NCBI RefSeq assembly: GCF_900110275.1
Contig: NZ_FODC01000007.1
Span: 248,001-312,000, forward strand
Length of the DNA stretch: 64,000 bases
Direction: 5' to 3'
Source: Duganella sp. CF517
GTDB lineage: Bacteria; Pseudomonadota; Gammaproteobacteria; Burkholderiales; Burkholderiaceae_D
A program made the translations under genes and the position numbers. The notes under the pieces are model-generated. The model searched no databases. It saw only the letters and a list, made by a program, of their open reading frames with translations, and was not told where the DNA came from. Of the stretch, positions 56,460 to 64,000 are shown in pieces; position 1 is the first letter of the stretch, and each line of letters opens with the position of its first letter.

Positions 56460-57707
56460 TTACGGCTGCAAACGCTCCTTGATCCAGCTGCCATCGGCCT
56501 GTTTCACATACACGATCCGGTCATGGAAGCGCGAACGGCGCCCCTGCCAGAATTCGATGCGCACCGGATCGAGGCGGTAACCGCCCCAGTGTTCCGGCCG
56601 CACCGGATGCGCGCCGCTGGCGGCGGCCGACGCATCGTAATTGGCTTCCATCTGTTCCCGGTTGGCGATGGGCGCGCTCTGCCGCGAGGCGATCGCGGCG
56701 ATCTGGCTTTTCACCGGCCGGCTATGGAAGTATTGATCGCTTTCGTCGGCCGAAGTTTTGACGACCTTGCCTTCGATGCGTACCTGACGCTCGAGCTCGC
56801 TCCAAAAGAATAGCAGCGCCGCGTGCGGATTGTCGCGCAATTGCCGGCCCTTCTGGCTGTCGTAATTGGTGTACCAGGTGAAGCCGCGCGGATCGAATTG
56901 CTTGATCAACACAATGCGCGAGGTCGGCCTGCCGTCGGCGTCCACCGTCGCCACGCTCATCGCGTTCGGCTCGTTGACCTTGGCGTGCAGCGCCTCGTCG
57001 AACCATTTGCCGAACTGGGCGATCGGATCGTCGAGCACGTCCGCTTCCGTCAGGCTGGCGCGGCCATAGTCGAGGCGCAGATCGGCCAGCACCACGCCGT
57101 CGGCCACGGCGTTGGCGACGGCCACCTGCTGTTGTTCCGGCACCTGGCTTTGCGGCAGCGCGGGCGTGATGCCGCGCCGCGATTGCATGGCGCTGCCCAG
57201 TTGCGCCATCTGCTCCGGGCTGAACAGGCGCTTGGCCATCGGCGCGATGTTCGCTTCCTCCTTGGCCATGTGGGCGGCGTAGGCGTCGCAAAAGCGCTGC
57301 ACGTCCGGCGCGGACAGGTCCGCGCCGGCGCCGGCGGCGATACGCTCCAGTTGCGCGCGGACGATTTCCCAGTCCTTGTCCATCAACTGGTGGTCGGCCA
57401 AGATGCCCGGCACCAATTGGTCGAGCAGCGCGGCGTCGGCGTCGCGGGCGGTGGCCTGCAACATCGGCATCAGGTTTTGTTCTTCGTCGTCGTGGTGCAG
57501 GTGGGCGGCGTTGTTGAAATATTTCAGCACGGCCTGCGCGGCTTGTTGCGCCTCGGCGTCGGCGCCGTGCGCCGGCAGGTGCGCCAGCAGGTTTTGCATG
57601 GTCGACAATTGTTTGCGGATCCGGTCGTGGCAATGTTTCAAAACTGCTATCGGCTGGCTGAAATCGGGGGCGGTGTCGAACAGGGGTTTATTCTCGGCGT
57701 TGCTCAT
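56460..57707 (-). CDS. pdxH: Hemerythrin-domain / pyridoxamine 5'-phosphate oxidase fusion
   Basis: One open frame of 415 residues. Residues 18-165 form a complete hemerythrin (HHE) four-helix bundle with all di-iron ligands: His27 (HDRI), His72 and Glu76 (HHDDEE), His106 (DHQLMD), His146 and Glu150 (HMAKEE). A Gln/Ala/Pro-rich linker (about 176-205) follows. Residues 206-415 are a complete Pdx[55 protein letters not shown] and the final EFWQGR-SR-HDR-Y-ERLQP, binding FMN and PNP/PMP. No sign of a frameshift or internal stop; ordinary PdxH has about 210 residues. The hemerythrin may sense or bind O2, the second substrate of PdxH. ATG 57707; ATG 57740 is a longer option. Only this PdxH copy is visible. 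Confidence 0.9.
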   Translation of the reverse strand: MSNAENKPLFDTAPDFSQPIAVLKHCHDRIRKQLSTMQNLLAHLPAHGADAEAQQAAQAVLKYFNNAAHLHHDDEEQNLMPMLQATARDADAALLDQLVPGILADHQLMDKDWEIVRAQLERIAAGAGADLSAPDVQRFCDAYAAHMAKEEANIAPMAKRLFSPEQMAQLGSAMQSRRGITPALPQSQVPEQQQVAVANAVADGVVLADLRLDYGRASLTEADVLDDPIAQFGKWFDEALHAKVNEPNAMSVATVDADGRPTSRIVLIKQFDPRGFTWYTNYDSQKGRQLRDNPHAALLFFWSELERQVRIEGKVVKTSADESDQYFHSRPVKSQIAAIASRQSAPIANREQMEANYDASAAASGAHPVRPEHWGGYRLDPVRIEFWQGRRSRFHDRIVYVKQADGSWIKERLQP

Positions 57708-57781
57708 GGCGTGGGGCTTAGGCTGGGGGGGGAAAGTCATTCTAGAATAATTCTTGTCGCCGCGTCCGGTAAAATGGCGGG
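57708..57781. promoter_or_regulatory. Divergent promoter region of the hemerythrin-PdxH gene and tcdA
   Basis: A 74-base gap. On the minus strand TTACCG, 17 bases and TATTCT suit a sigma-70 promoter. On the plus strand GGTAAAATGGCGG (57768-57780) ends one base before the tcdA ATG, so the tcdA message may be leaderless. The short palindrome TTCTAGAA lies at about 57740-57748. Confidence 0.5.
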
Positions 57782-58645
57782 ATGAACAGTATCCCTGACC
57801 TTATTGTCGACGCGGACGTCGACTTCGACCGCCGTTTCGGCGGCATCGCCCGATTGTACGGCGAACGCGCGCTGGCGCGCTTCCGCGGCGCCCACGTATG
57901 CGTGGTCGGCGTCGGCGGCGTCGGCTCGTGGATCGTCGAGGCGCTGGCCCGCAGCGCCATCGGCCAACTGACCCTGATCGACCTCGACAACGTGGCCGAA
58001 TCGAACATCAACCGCCAGATCCAGGCGCTGACCGGCACCGTCGGCCAGGCCAAGATCAGCGCGCTGGCCGAGCGCATCGCCCAAATCAATCCGTCCTGCG
58101 TGGTCCACCAGATCGAGGATTTCGTCAGCGCCGACAATCTCGACGAGATGCTCGGCGCCGGCAAGTTCGACTACGTGGTCGACGCCATCGACAGCGTCAA
58201 GGCCAAGGCCGCGATGATCGCGTATTGCCGCCAGCACGCGCTGCCGCTGGTCATCATCGGCAGCGCCGGCGGCCAGACCGACCCGACCCAGATCGCCGTG
58301 CGCGACCTGGCACGCACCGAGCAGGAACCGCTGCTGAAAAAAGTGCGCAAGGTGTTGCGCAGCCAGTACGGCTACCCGCGCGGCGAGAAAACCAAGTTCC
58401 ACGTGGACGCGGTGTTTTCGATGGAGCCGCTCAAATTCCCCGAAACGGGAGAGGTGTGCGCGGTCGACGGCGACGACCGCGCCGGCGGCGTGACCGGTTT
58501 GAACTGCGCCGGCTTCGGCTCGGCGATGGTGGTCACGGCCACCTTCGGCATGGTTGCCGCCGGCCACGTGCTGCGGCGGCTGGCCGACGGCGCGCAGGCG
58601 GCGCCGGCGCCGGTACCAGCGGTGGCGGCCGACGCGACGGCGTAG
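57782..58645 (+). CDS. tcdA: tRNA threonylcarbamoyladenosine dehydratase (ct6A forming)
   Basis: E1-like ThiF-family enzyme of 287 residues (also called CsdL) that cyclises t6A37 in ANN-decoding tRNAs using ATP. Rossmann start [23 protein letters not shown], nucleotide-binding [42 protein letters not shown], and the TcdA-specific VDAVFSMEP. The last 20 residues are an Ala/Pro-rich tail. Divergent from the hemerythrin-PdxH gene. Pairs functionally with the Sua5 gene at 49194. Confidence 0.92.
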   Translation: MNSIPDLIVDADVDFDRRFGGIARLYGERALARFRGAHVCVVGVGGVGSWIVEALARSAIGQLTLIDLDNVAESNINRQIQALTGTVGQAKISALAERIAQINPSCVVHQIEDFVSADNLDEMLGAGKFDYVVDAIDSVKAKAAMIAYCRQHALPLVIIGSAGGQTDPTQIAVRDLARTEQEPLLKKVRKVLRSQYGYPRGEKTKFHVDAVFSMEPLKFPETGEVCAVDGDDRAGGVTGLNCAGFGSAMVVTATFGMVAAGHVLRRLADGAQAAPAPVPAVAADATA

Positions 58646-58737
58646 ATTTTATCCGGTGCGCCAGGCAGGTTTGCTATCATTGTGCGCGCTGGCCCGGCCG
58701 CCGTGCCGGCCACAGAAACTCATTGAAAGAAAAAAAC

Positions 58738-59289
58738 ATGACGCGTAGTTCCGTTTTAGTAGCAATGCTGTGCGCGCTGGCGGCCTCCGTGGCCCAGGCC
58801 CAGACTCCCGCCGCTCCGGCCGCTCCGGCCGCTCCGGCGGCACAGGCGGCGCCCGCCGCGCCAACCACCACCGCCACGCCCGCCGTCGCGCCGCCGCCGC
58901 CGCCGATGGTCGTCGGCTCGGCCACGCCGGGCCCGGCCGCCGAGCAGTTGATCATCACCGACAGCAAGGTCGGCACCGGCAAGGAAGCGACCACCGGCGC
59001 CACCGTCTACATGCACTACACCGGCTGGCTGTATCGTCCGCTGGCGAAAAACATGCATGGCAAGCAGTTCGACTCGTCGATTCCGCGCGGCGAGCCGCTC
59101 GACTTCGTGCTCGGCGCCGGCCGCGTCATCAAAGGCTGGGACCAGGGCATCCAGGGCATGAAGGTCGGCGGCAAGCGCACCTTGATCATTCCGTCCGAAC
59201 TGGCGTACGGCTCGCGTCCCTCGCCGGGCAGCGGCATCCCGCCGAACTCGGCGCTGATTTTCGACGTCGAACTGATGGATGTAAAGTAA
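58738..59289 (+). CDS. FKBP-type peptidyl-prolyl isomerase, exported
   Basis: Protein of 183 residues. Signal peptide (SSVLVAMLCALAASVAQA), an Ala/Pro-rich linker with repeated PAAPAAP units, then one FKBP domain (about 70-183): VYMHYTGWLY, FDSSIPRGEPLDFVLGAGRVIKGWDQGIQGMKVGGKRTLIIPSELAYGS, and GIPPNSALIFDVEL. Residues for the hydrophobic active site (Tyr, Phe, Asp, Trp) are present. Folding helper in the periplasm. ATG 58738; the long upstream frame reads tcdA. Confidence 0.92.
   Translation: MTRSSVLVAMLCALAASVAQAQTPAAPAAPAAPAAQAAPAAPTTTATPAVAPPPPPMVVGSATPGPAAEQLIITDSKVGTGKEATTGATVYMHYTGWLYRPLAKNMHGKQFDSSIPRGEPLDFVLGAGRVIKGWDQGIQGMKVGGKRTLIIPSELAYGSRPSPGSGIPPNSALIFDVELMDVK
58810..58836. repeat. 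Three 9-bp tandem repeats in the FKBP linker
   Basis: GCCGCTCCG three times in a row, encoding Ala-Ala-Pro units of the spacer between signal peptide and FKBP domain. Such repeats vary in number between strains and do not affect frame. Confidence 0.85.
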
Positions 59290-59309
59290 GCGTATAAATC
59301 CGTCGTTGT

Positions 59310-59358
59310 CCGCGCGGGAGGAGTAGACTGGCTACTCCCCATCGCGCGGAGGTTTTTT
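59310..59358 (+). promoter_or_regulatory. Hairpin with T-run overlapping the cysK ribosome binding site
   Basis: CCGCGCG (59310-59316) pairs with CGCGCGG (59343-59349), with an inner GGAGTAG/CTACTCC stem, directly followed by AGG and T6. The first two bases of the ribosome binding site GGAGG (59348-59352) belong to the stem. It may be a terminator for the FKBP gene, an attenuator, or a translation switch for cysK. Confidence 0.65.
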
Positions 59359-59360
59359 CC

Positions 59361-60289
<929 letters not shown>

Positions 60290-60293
<4 letters not shown>

Positions 60294-61333
60294 TGCGCGG
60301 GCTCCTGCAGGCAGCACTCGTGCACCGTGGTGCCGAGCCGCACCTGCAAGGTACTGTGCTGGATCGAGAAATCCTCGCGCAGCTGACGGGTGATGTCGTC
60401 GACCGCCACGTCTCCCGGATAACCGGCCGGCGTGACCAGTTGCGCGGTCAGCGCCGTCTCGGTGGTGCTCATCGCCCAGATATGCAAATCGTGCACCTCG
60501 GTCACGCCGGGACGGCCGCGCAGGAATTGCTCGATCTCGCCGCGATCCACGTTGTCCGGCACCGCCGCCAGCATCAGGCGCAGCGACTGCCTGAGCAGCG
60601 ACCAGGTGCTGTAGACGATGATCGCCACGATCACCATGCTGACCGCCGGATCGACCCAGTTCCAGCCTGAGTAGCGAACGATCACGCCGGCCACCAGCAC
60701 GCCCAGCGAAATGGCGGCGTCGGCGGCCATGTGCAGATAAGCGCCGCGGATATTGATGTCGTCCTTGCTGCCGGCCATGAACAACCACGCCGAGAAACCG
60801 TTGACCAGAATGCCGACGCCGGCCACCACCGACACCGTCAAGCCGGCCACCGGATCCGGATGCATCAACTGCTGCACGGCCTCGAAGGCGATGCCGCCGC
60901 ACGCGACCATCAACAACATGGCGTTGAACAGCGCCGCCAGCATCGAGGTGCTGCGCAGGCCGTAGGTGTAGCGCTGGTTCGGCAGGCGCTTGGCCAGGAT
61001 GGCCGCGCCCCAGGCCAGCATCAGGCCCAGCACGTCGGACAGGTTGTGGCCGGCGTCGGCCATCAGCGCGGTGGAGTTGGCCAGGAAACCGTAGAAGAAT
61101 TCGACGCCGACGAACACCAGGTTGAGCACGATGGCGATGGCGAACGCGCGGCCCATGGTGTTGGGATCGCCGTGGTGGTGATGGCCGTGGCCGTGCGAGT
61201 GATCGTGTCCATGGCCGTGGGCGTGGGCTTTGACGGCCTGCCCGGCGGGCGCCTGGCCGCGATCATGATCATGCGCGTGACCATGCGCGTCGTGGTCGTG
61301 GTCGTGGTCGTGATGGTCGTGGTGCTTGCTCAT
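60290..61333 (-). CDS. Cation diffusion facilitator (zinc/cobalt exporter, CzcD/ZitB-like)
   Basis: Inner-membrane exporter of 347 residues with six helices. The N-terminal 60 residues contain dense His/Asp repeats ([24 protein letters not shown]) for metal capture. Transport-site residues are in ADAGHNLSD and [11 protein letters not shown] (two H-x3-D pairs). The C-terminal domain is a metallochaperone-like ferredoxin fold ending HECCLQEP. Start ATG 61333 overlaps the stop of the ArsR gene, so repressor and exporter form one operon. Confidence 0.93.
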
Positions 61334-61656
61334 GCTTCGTTCCCGTTGGCAGGTTCGGCGATATGTTCGAGCATATCGTTCAGGACGTCGCTGATATGCG
61401 CATCGGCGGCGGAGTAGAAAACTTGTTTGCCTTGCCGCTCGGACTTGACGATGCGCGCCGCGCGCAGCAAGCGCAAGTGGTGGCTGACGAGGGAGCTGCT
61501 CAGTTCAAGCGAGGTGGCGATGTCGCTGACGGCGATCGGCGCCGCCACGCAGGCGAGCACGATGCGCAAGCGGGTCGGATCGCCCAGCAGGTGGAACAGG
61601 TCGGCCAACTGGGCGATGGCGGGATCGACGCCGGCGTAGTCGTGTTGACAGCTCAT
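61330..61656 (-). CDS. ArsR/SmtB-family metal-responsive repressor
   Basis: Winged-helix repressor of about 108 residues. LADLFHLLGDPTRLRIVLAC (with family ELCVCD-type metal position replaced), recognition helix SSSLVSHHLRLLRAARIV, and C-terminal HISDVLNDMLEHI, whose His/Asp/His pattern matches the alpha-5 zinc sites of SmtB/CzrA. ATG 61656 is chosen because the operator covers the alternative starts at 61674-61677; Cys and His near the N-terminus (SCQHDYAG) could also bind metal. Directly coupled to the CDF exporter. Confidence 0.88.
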   Translation of the reverse strand: MSCQHDYAGVDPAIAQLADLFHLLGDPTRLRIVLACVAAPIAVSDIATSLELSSSLVSHHLRLLRAARIVKSERQGKQVFYSAADAHISDVLNDMLEHIAEPANGNEA

Positions 61657-61674
61657 GTATTTTGTATAACTCAT

Positions 61675-61696
61675 CATGTGAACAGGTATTCACATG
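61675..61696. promoter_or_regulatory. SmtB/CzrA-type operator of the repressor-exporter operon
   Basis: CATGTGAA-CAGGTA-TTCACATG is a perfect inverted repeat containing TGAA-N6-TTCA, the consensus recognised by ArsR/SmtB zinc repressors. It lies just upstream of the repressor gene. Confidence 0.82.
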
Positions 61697-61754
61697 TTAG
61701 CACGAAAAAGGCGGTGCGCAACGCGCGACGGCGGATGCCGCGTCCGCCGCTTCC

Positions 61755-62324
61755 TTACTTCTGCAACTCCGCCTGCAACTGGTTGCGCGCCTTCGGCTCC
61801 AGCTTCTCGATGGCCTTGGTCAGTTTTTCCGCGTTGCGCAAAGCCAGCGTCTGCTCCGGCGTCAGCGCCTTGGCCTCGATGACGGGTGCCGGCGGCGGCT
61901 TGGAAAACACCGCCTGCGCGCCGACGACGATCAGCGCACTGAGCATGGCGATGCCGGCGGCCGCCCCCAGCAAGCGCAATTCGCGCGGCGTGATCGCCGG
62001 CGACTGCGTGGCGATCGGCCGCACCGGACCGGGCGGCGTGGGCACATAGCCGGCGGAGGCGGCGGCCGGCGCCGCCGACGGCTCGTTGGTCGCGTCCAGC
62101 GGCGCCGCCTTGCGCGCCGCGTCCGCCACCGGCGGCAGCCCGCCCGCCAGCCGCGCATGTTGCGTCAGCTCGAGCGAGGCGGCGTCGATGGCCGCGATGT
62201 GCCGCCCGACCGCCTCCTCCAGCACCGCTTCGTTGAGCGCCACCAGCGCAAAGATCGGGTCGTCGATGTCGATCTTGACGCCGGTTTTTTCAAACACCAG
62301 ACTGCGCAGCTTTTGCTGATCCAT
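61755..62324 (-). CDS. Single-pass membrane protein, TraM-like, partner of the TraL-like ATPase
   Basis: Protein of 189 residues. The N-terminus KLRSLVFEKTGVKIDIDDPIFALVALNEAVLEE resembles the start of IncP-type TraM proteins (the DDPI-x-x-L pattern). A Pro/Ala-rich linker (about 70-112) leads to one membrane helix (118-140), then a charged coiled tail (AEKLTKAIEKLEPKARNQLQAELQK). It starts 6 bases after the ATPase stop, so the two are coupled. No other conjugation gene or oriT is visible. Assignment is by resemblance only; function outside conjugation unknown. Confidence 0.6.
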   Translation of the reverse strand: MDQQKLRSLVFEKTGVKIDIDDPIFALVALNEAVLEEAVGRHIAAIDAASLELTQHARLAGGLPPVADAARKAAPLDATNEPSAAPAAASAGYVPTPPGPVRPIATQSPAITPRELRLLGAAAGIAMLSALIVVGAQAVFSKPPPAPVIEAKALTPEQTLALRNAEKLTKAIEKLEPKARNQLQAELQK

Positions 62325-62330
62325 GGCAGC

Positions 62331-63083
62331 TTACCACTCGACCTTGTCGAGCTGCTCGAACAGATCGCGGAACACCACCTTGATGCGCTGCTTTTCCATG
62401 ACGTTGAACTTGTCGCTTTCGCGCACCTCGTTGGCGGTCAGGCGCGCCGTGTTCATCTTCTTGATGTCGGCGCCGAAGGTGTCGGCGTTGCGGGCCGACA
62501 GCACGATGCGCCCGCGCACGCGCGACGAGTTGTCGGCGTAGGTCTGCGATTCGGTGAACTGCTTGCCGGACGCCGACTGCAGCAGGCCGAAGTGCTCGTT
62601 TTCCCACAGCACCAGCGGCACCTTGGTGGCCTTGGCGGTCGACACGAAACCCATCGCCGTGTCGTGCAAGGTGTCGCCGCCGCCGACGATGGTGTGGATG
62701 TAAACCTTGCGGCCCGATTCCTCGAGCAATGCGAAGCAATCGTTTTCAAGCAAATAGCCCATCAGCGGCGAGAAGGTGTTGGCGCCGTTGTCGATGACGC
62801 AGTTGCCTTCCTCTTCGAGGATGTCGATCATCAGCGCGTCGAAGCGTTTCGGATCGATGGTGCGGCTGTCGGTCATCACCGGCACGTGCTTGACGTCCAT
62901 CGCCTTGTAGCGCGAAAACGTGGCGTTCTCCTGGTCGGTGTCGTAGCAGCGCAGCGGCTGGCGCTGCGCTTCCAGGTCGCCGGCCGCGTCTTTGCTGGCG
63001 AGCCACTGCGCCAATATCGTCGACACCAAGGTCTTGCCGATGCCGCCCTTACCCTGAAGAATAAAATGTACCGTGTTTTGCAT
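62331..63083 (-). CDS. ParA/MinD-type ATPase, TraL-like
   Basis: ATPase of 250 residues. Deviant Walker A is LQGKGGIGKTLVS at residues 10-20, with a switch-like CYDTDQENATFSRYKA and a Walker B-like strand NCVIDNGANTFSPL. The start MQNTVHFILQGKGGIGKT is close to TraL of IncP conjugation systems as I recall it. ATG 63083 is preferred; the frame is open to 63191. A P-loop ATPase next to a TraM-like membrane protein, with no relaxase, coupling protein or pilus genes, is an isolated module. Confidence 0.72.
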   Translation of the reverse strand: MQNTVHFILQGKGGIGKTLVSTILAQWLASKDAAGDLEAQRQPLRCYDTDQENATFSRYKAMDVKHVPVMTDSRTIDPKRFDALMIDILEEEGNCVIDNGANTFSPLMGYLLENDCFALLEESGRKVYIHTIVGGGDTLHDTAMGFVSTAKATKVPLVLWENEHFGLLQSASGKQFTESQTYADNSSRVRGRIVLSARNADTFGADIKKMNTARLTANEVRESDKFNVMEKQRIKVVFRDLFEQLDKVEW

Positions 63084-63207
63084 CGAAATCACCCCTGAAT
63101 CTGCTTGGAATAGACGCACCATCGCGCGCGAACGCATCGAGAGTAATTGTTTTGTGGCAGGAAGGCAACCATCACAGCGTGATGGCGCCATCGGGGGGAA
63201 GGGAGGG

Positions 63208-63714
<507 letters not shown>

Positions 63715-64000
63715 GTAAACTCTCCTTCTGAAGCGGCGTTCGGGAGCCGGCTGGGATATCCCGCTGGGTGTGCTGCCACTGTACCATGCAGATCACAATC
63801 GTTGCCAGCGATGCACGCTGATTAACACCAACCCTAACTTTGCATAAAAACATTAGACCGGCGATTTGAACTTGCGTACACTCAATGGCACTGCGTGGCG
63901 TGCTCAGCCTAAACACCGCGGATGCGCGCACCAGCCTGGCAAGCCGACGTCGCTTGCGGGAAGAAAGCGGACTGATCCGGCCATAACGCCGGTTCGATAG
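63715..64000. other. Window-end region after pncC
   Basis: About 290 bases without a supported gene. It contains the pncC promoter region and AT-rich sequence near 63830-63880. A small frame at 63885-63986 encodes 33 residues but has no ribosome binding site. The next gene probably lies beyond the window. Confidence 0.45.

Noticed and set aside
57738-57756. TTCTAGAA palindrome between the PdxH fusion and tcdA as a heat-shock or SoxR-like site
   Set aside because: Eight bases of dyad are too little evidence and no matching regulator site could be named.
63885-63986. 33-residue plus-strand frame near the right edge
   Set aside because: Too short, no ribosome binding site, no recognisable sequence.

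Overview
This window is chromosomal DNA of high G+C content from a betaproteobacterium, most likely of the family Oxalobacteraceae (Massilia / Duganella / Janthinobacterium group). That placement is an inference. It rests on protein sequences I recognise, the recA-recX / sucCD / pilA and pgk-pyk-fba-purCEK gene orders, a PEP-CTERM exported protein, and the repeated GGTAAAATAGCG-type promoter element. No rRNA, tRNA, insertion sequence, phage or CRISPR array is visible. Nearly all of the DNA is coding, and many genes overlap by 4 to 8 bases.

Layout. 1-5462: a polyamine (putrescine) catabolism operon with a SpuC-type aminotransferase (cut at the left edge), PuuC-type aldehyde dehydrogenase, PuuA/SpuB-type gamma-glutamylpolyamine synthetase and a second class III aminotransferase. 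5634-10547: pentose phosphate genes, gnd, a HAD phosphatase and tal translationally coupled on the plus strand, facing tkt across a perfect 17-bp palindrome. 10805-11476: a PEP-CTERM protein. 11519-15769: a minus-strand housekeeping run hda, HAD-IB phosphatase, pcnB, folK, panB. 16126-17169: purM, followed by a MntA/HepT type VII toxin-antitoxin pair (17237-18080). 18114-24996: minus-strand esterase, pgeF, PPi-type phosphofructokinase and two tandemly duplicated S9 peptidases. 25092-29701: a four-gene overlapping minus-strand operon of response regulator, histidine kinase, DUF4212 subunit and sodium/solute symporter.

29875-34164: recA (with a LexA box), recX, a 575-base gap that appears to hold a structured RNA, then sucC-sucD. 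34235-36232: FHA protein, sigma-54-driven type IV pilin, PilZ protein. 36436-42344: moaC, a BepA-like M48 protease, small hypothetical and hydrolase genes, a zinc-ribbon protein and azlCD. 42409-50264: lower glycolysis (pgk, pyk, fba), purine synthesis (purC, purE, purK) and a Sua5-type threonylcarbamoyl-AMP synthase. 50456-55152: GDSL lipoprotein, OmpW, gcdH, flavin reductase, msrA. 55145-63714: cfa, an unusual hemerythrin-PdxH fusion, tcdA, FKBP isomerase, cysK, a zinc-type CDF exporter with its ArsR repressor and operator, an orphan TraL/TraM-like pair, and pncC.

The most interesting items are the in-frame fusion of a complete hemerythrin domain to a complete pyridoxamine-phosphate oxidase (56460-57707), the multi-hairpin RNA candidate upstream of sucC, the orphan TraM-like/TraL-like pair, the phased TGTC sites upstream of the pilin sigma-54 promoter, the HexR-like operator array before pyk, and the hairpin overlapping the ribosome binding site of cysK. 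All assignments come from reading the sequence; no database search was run.
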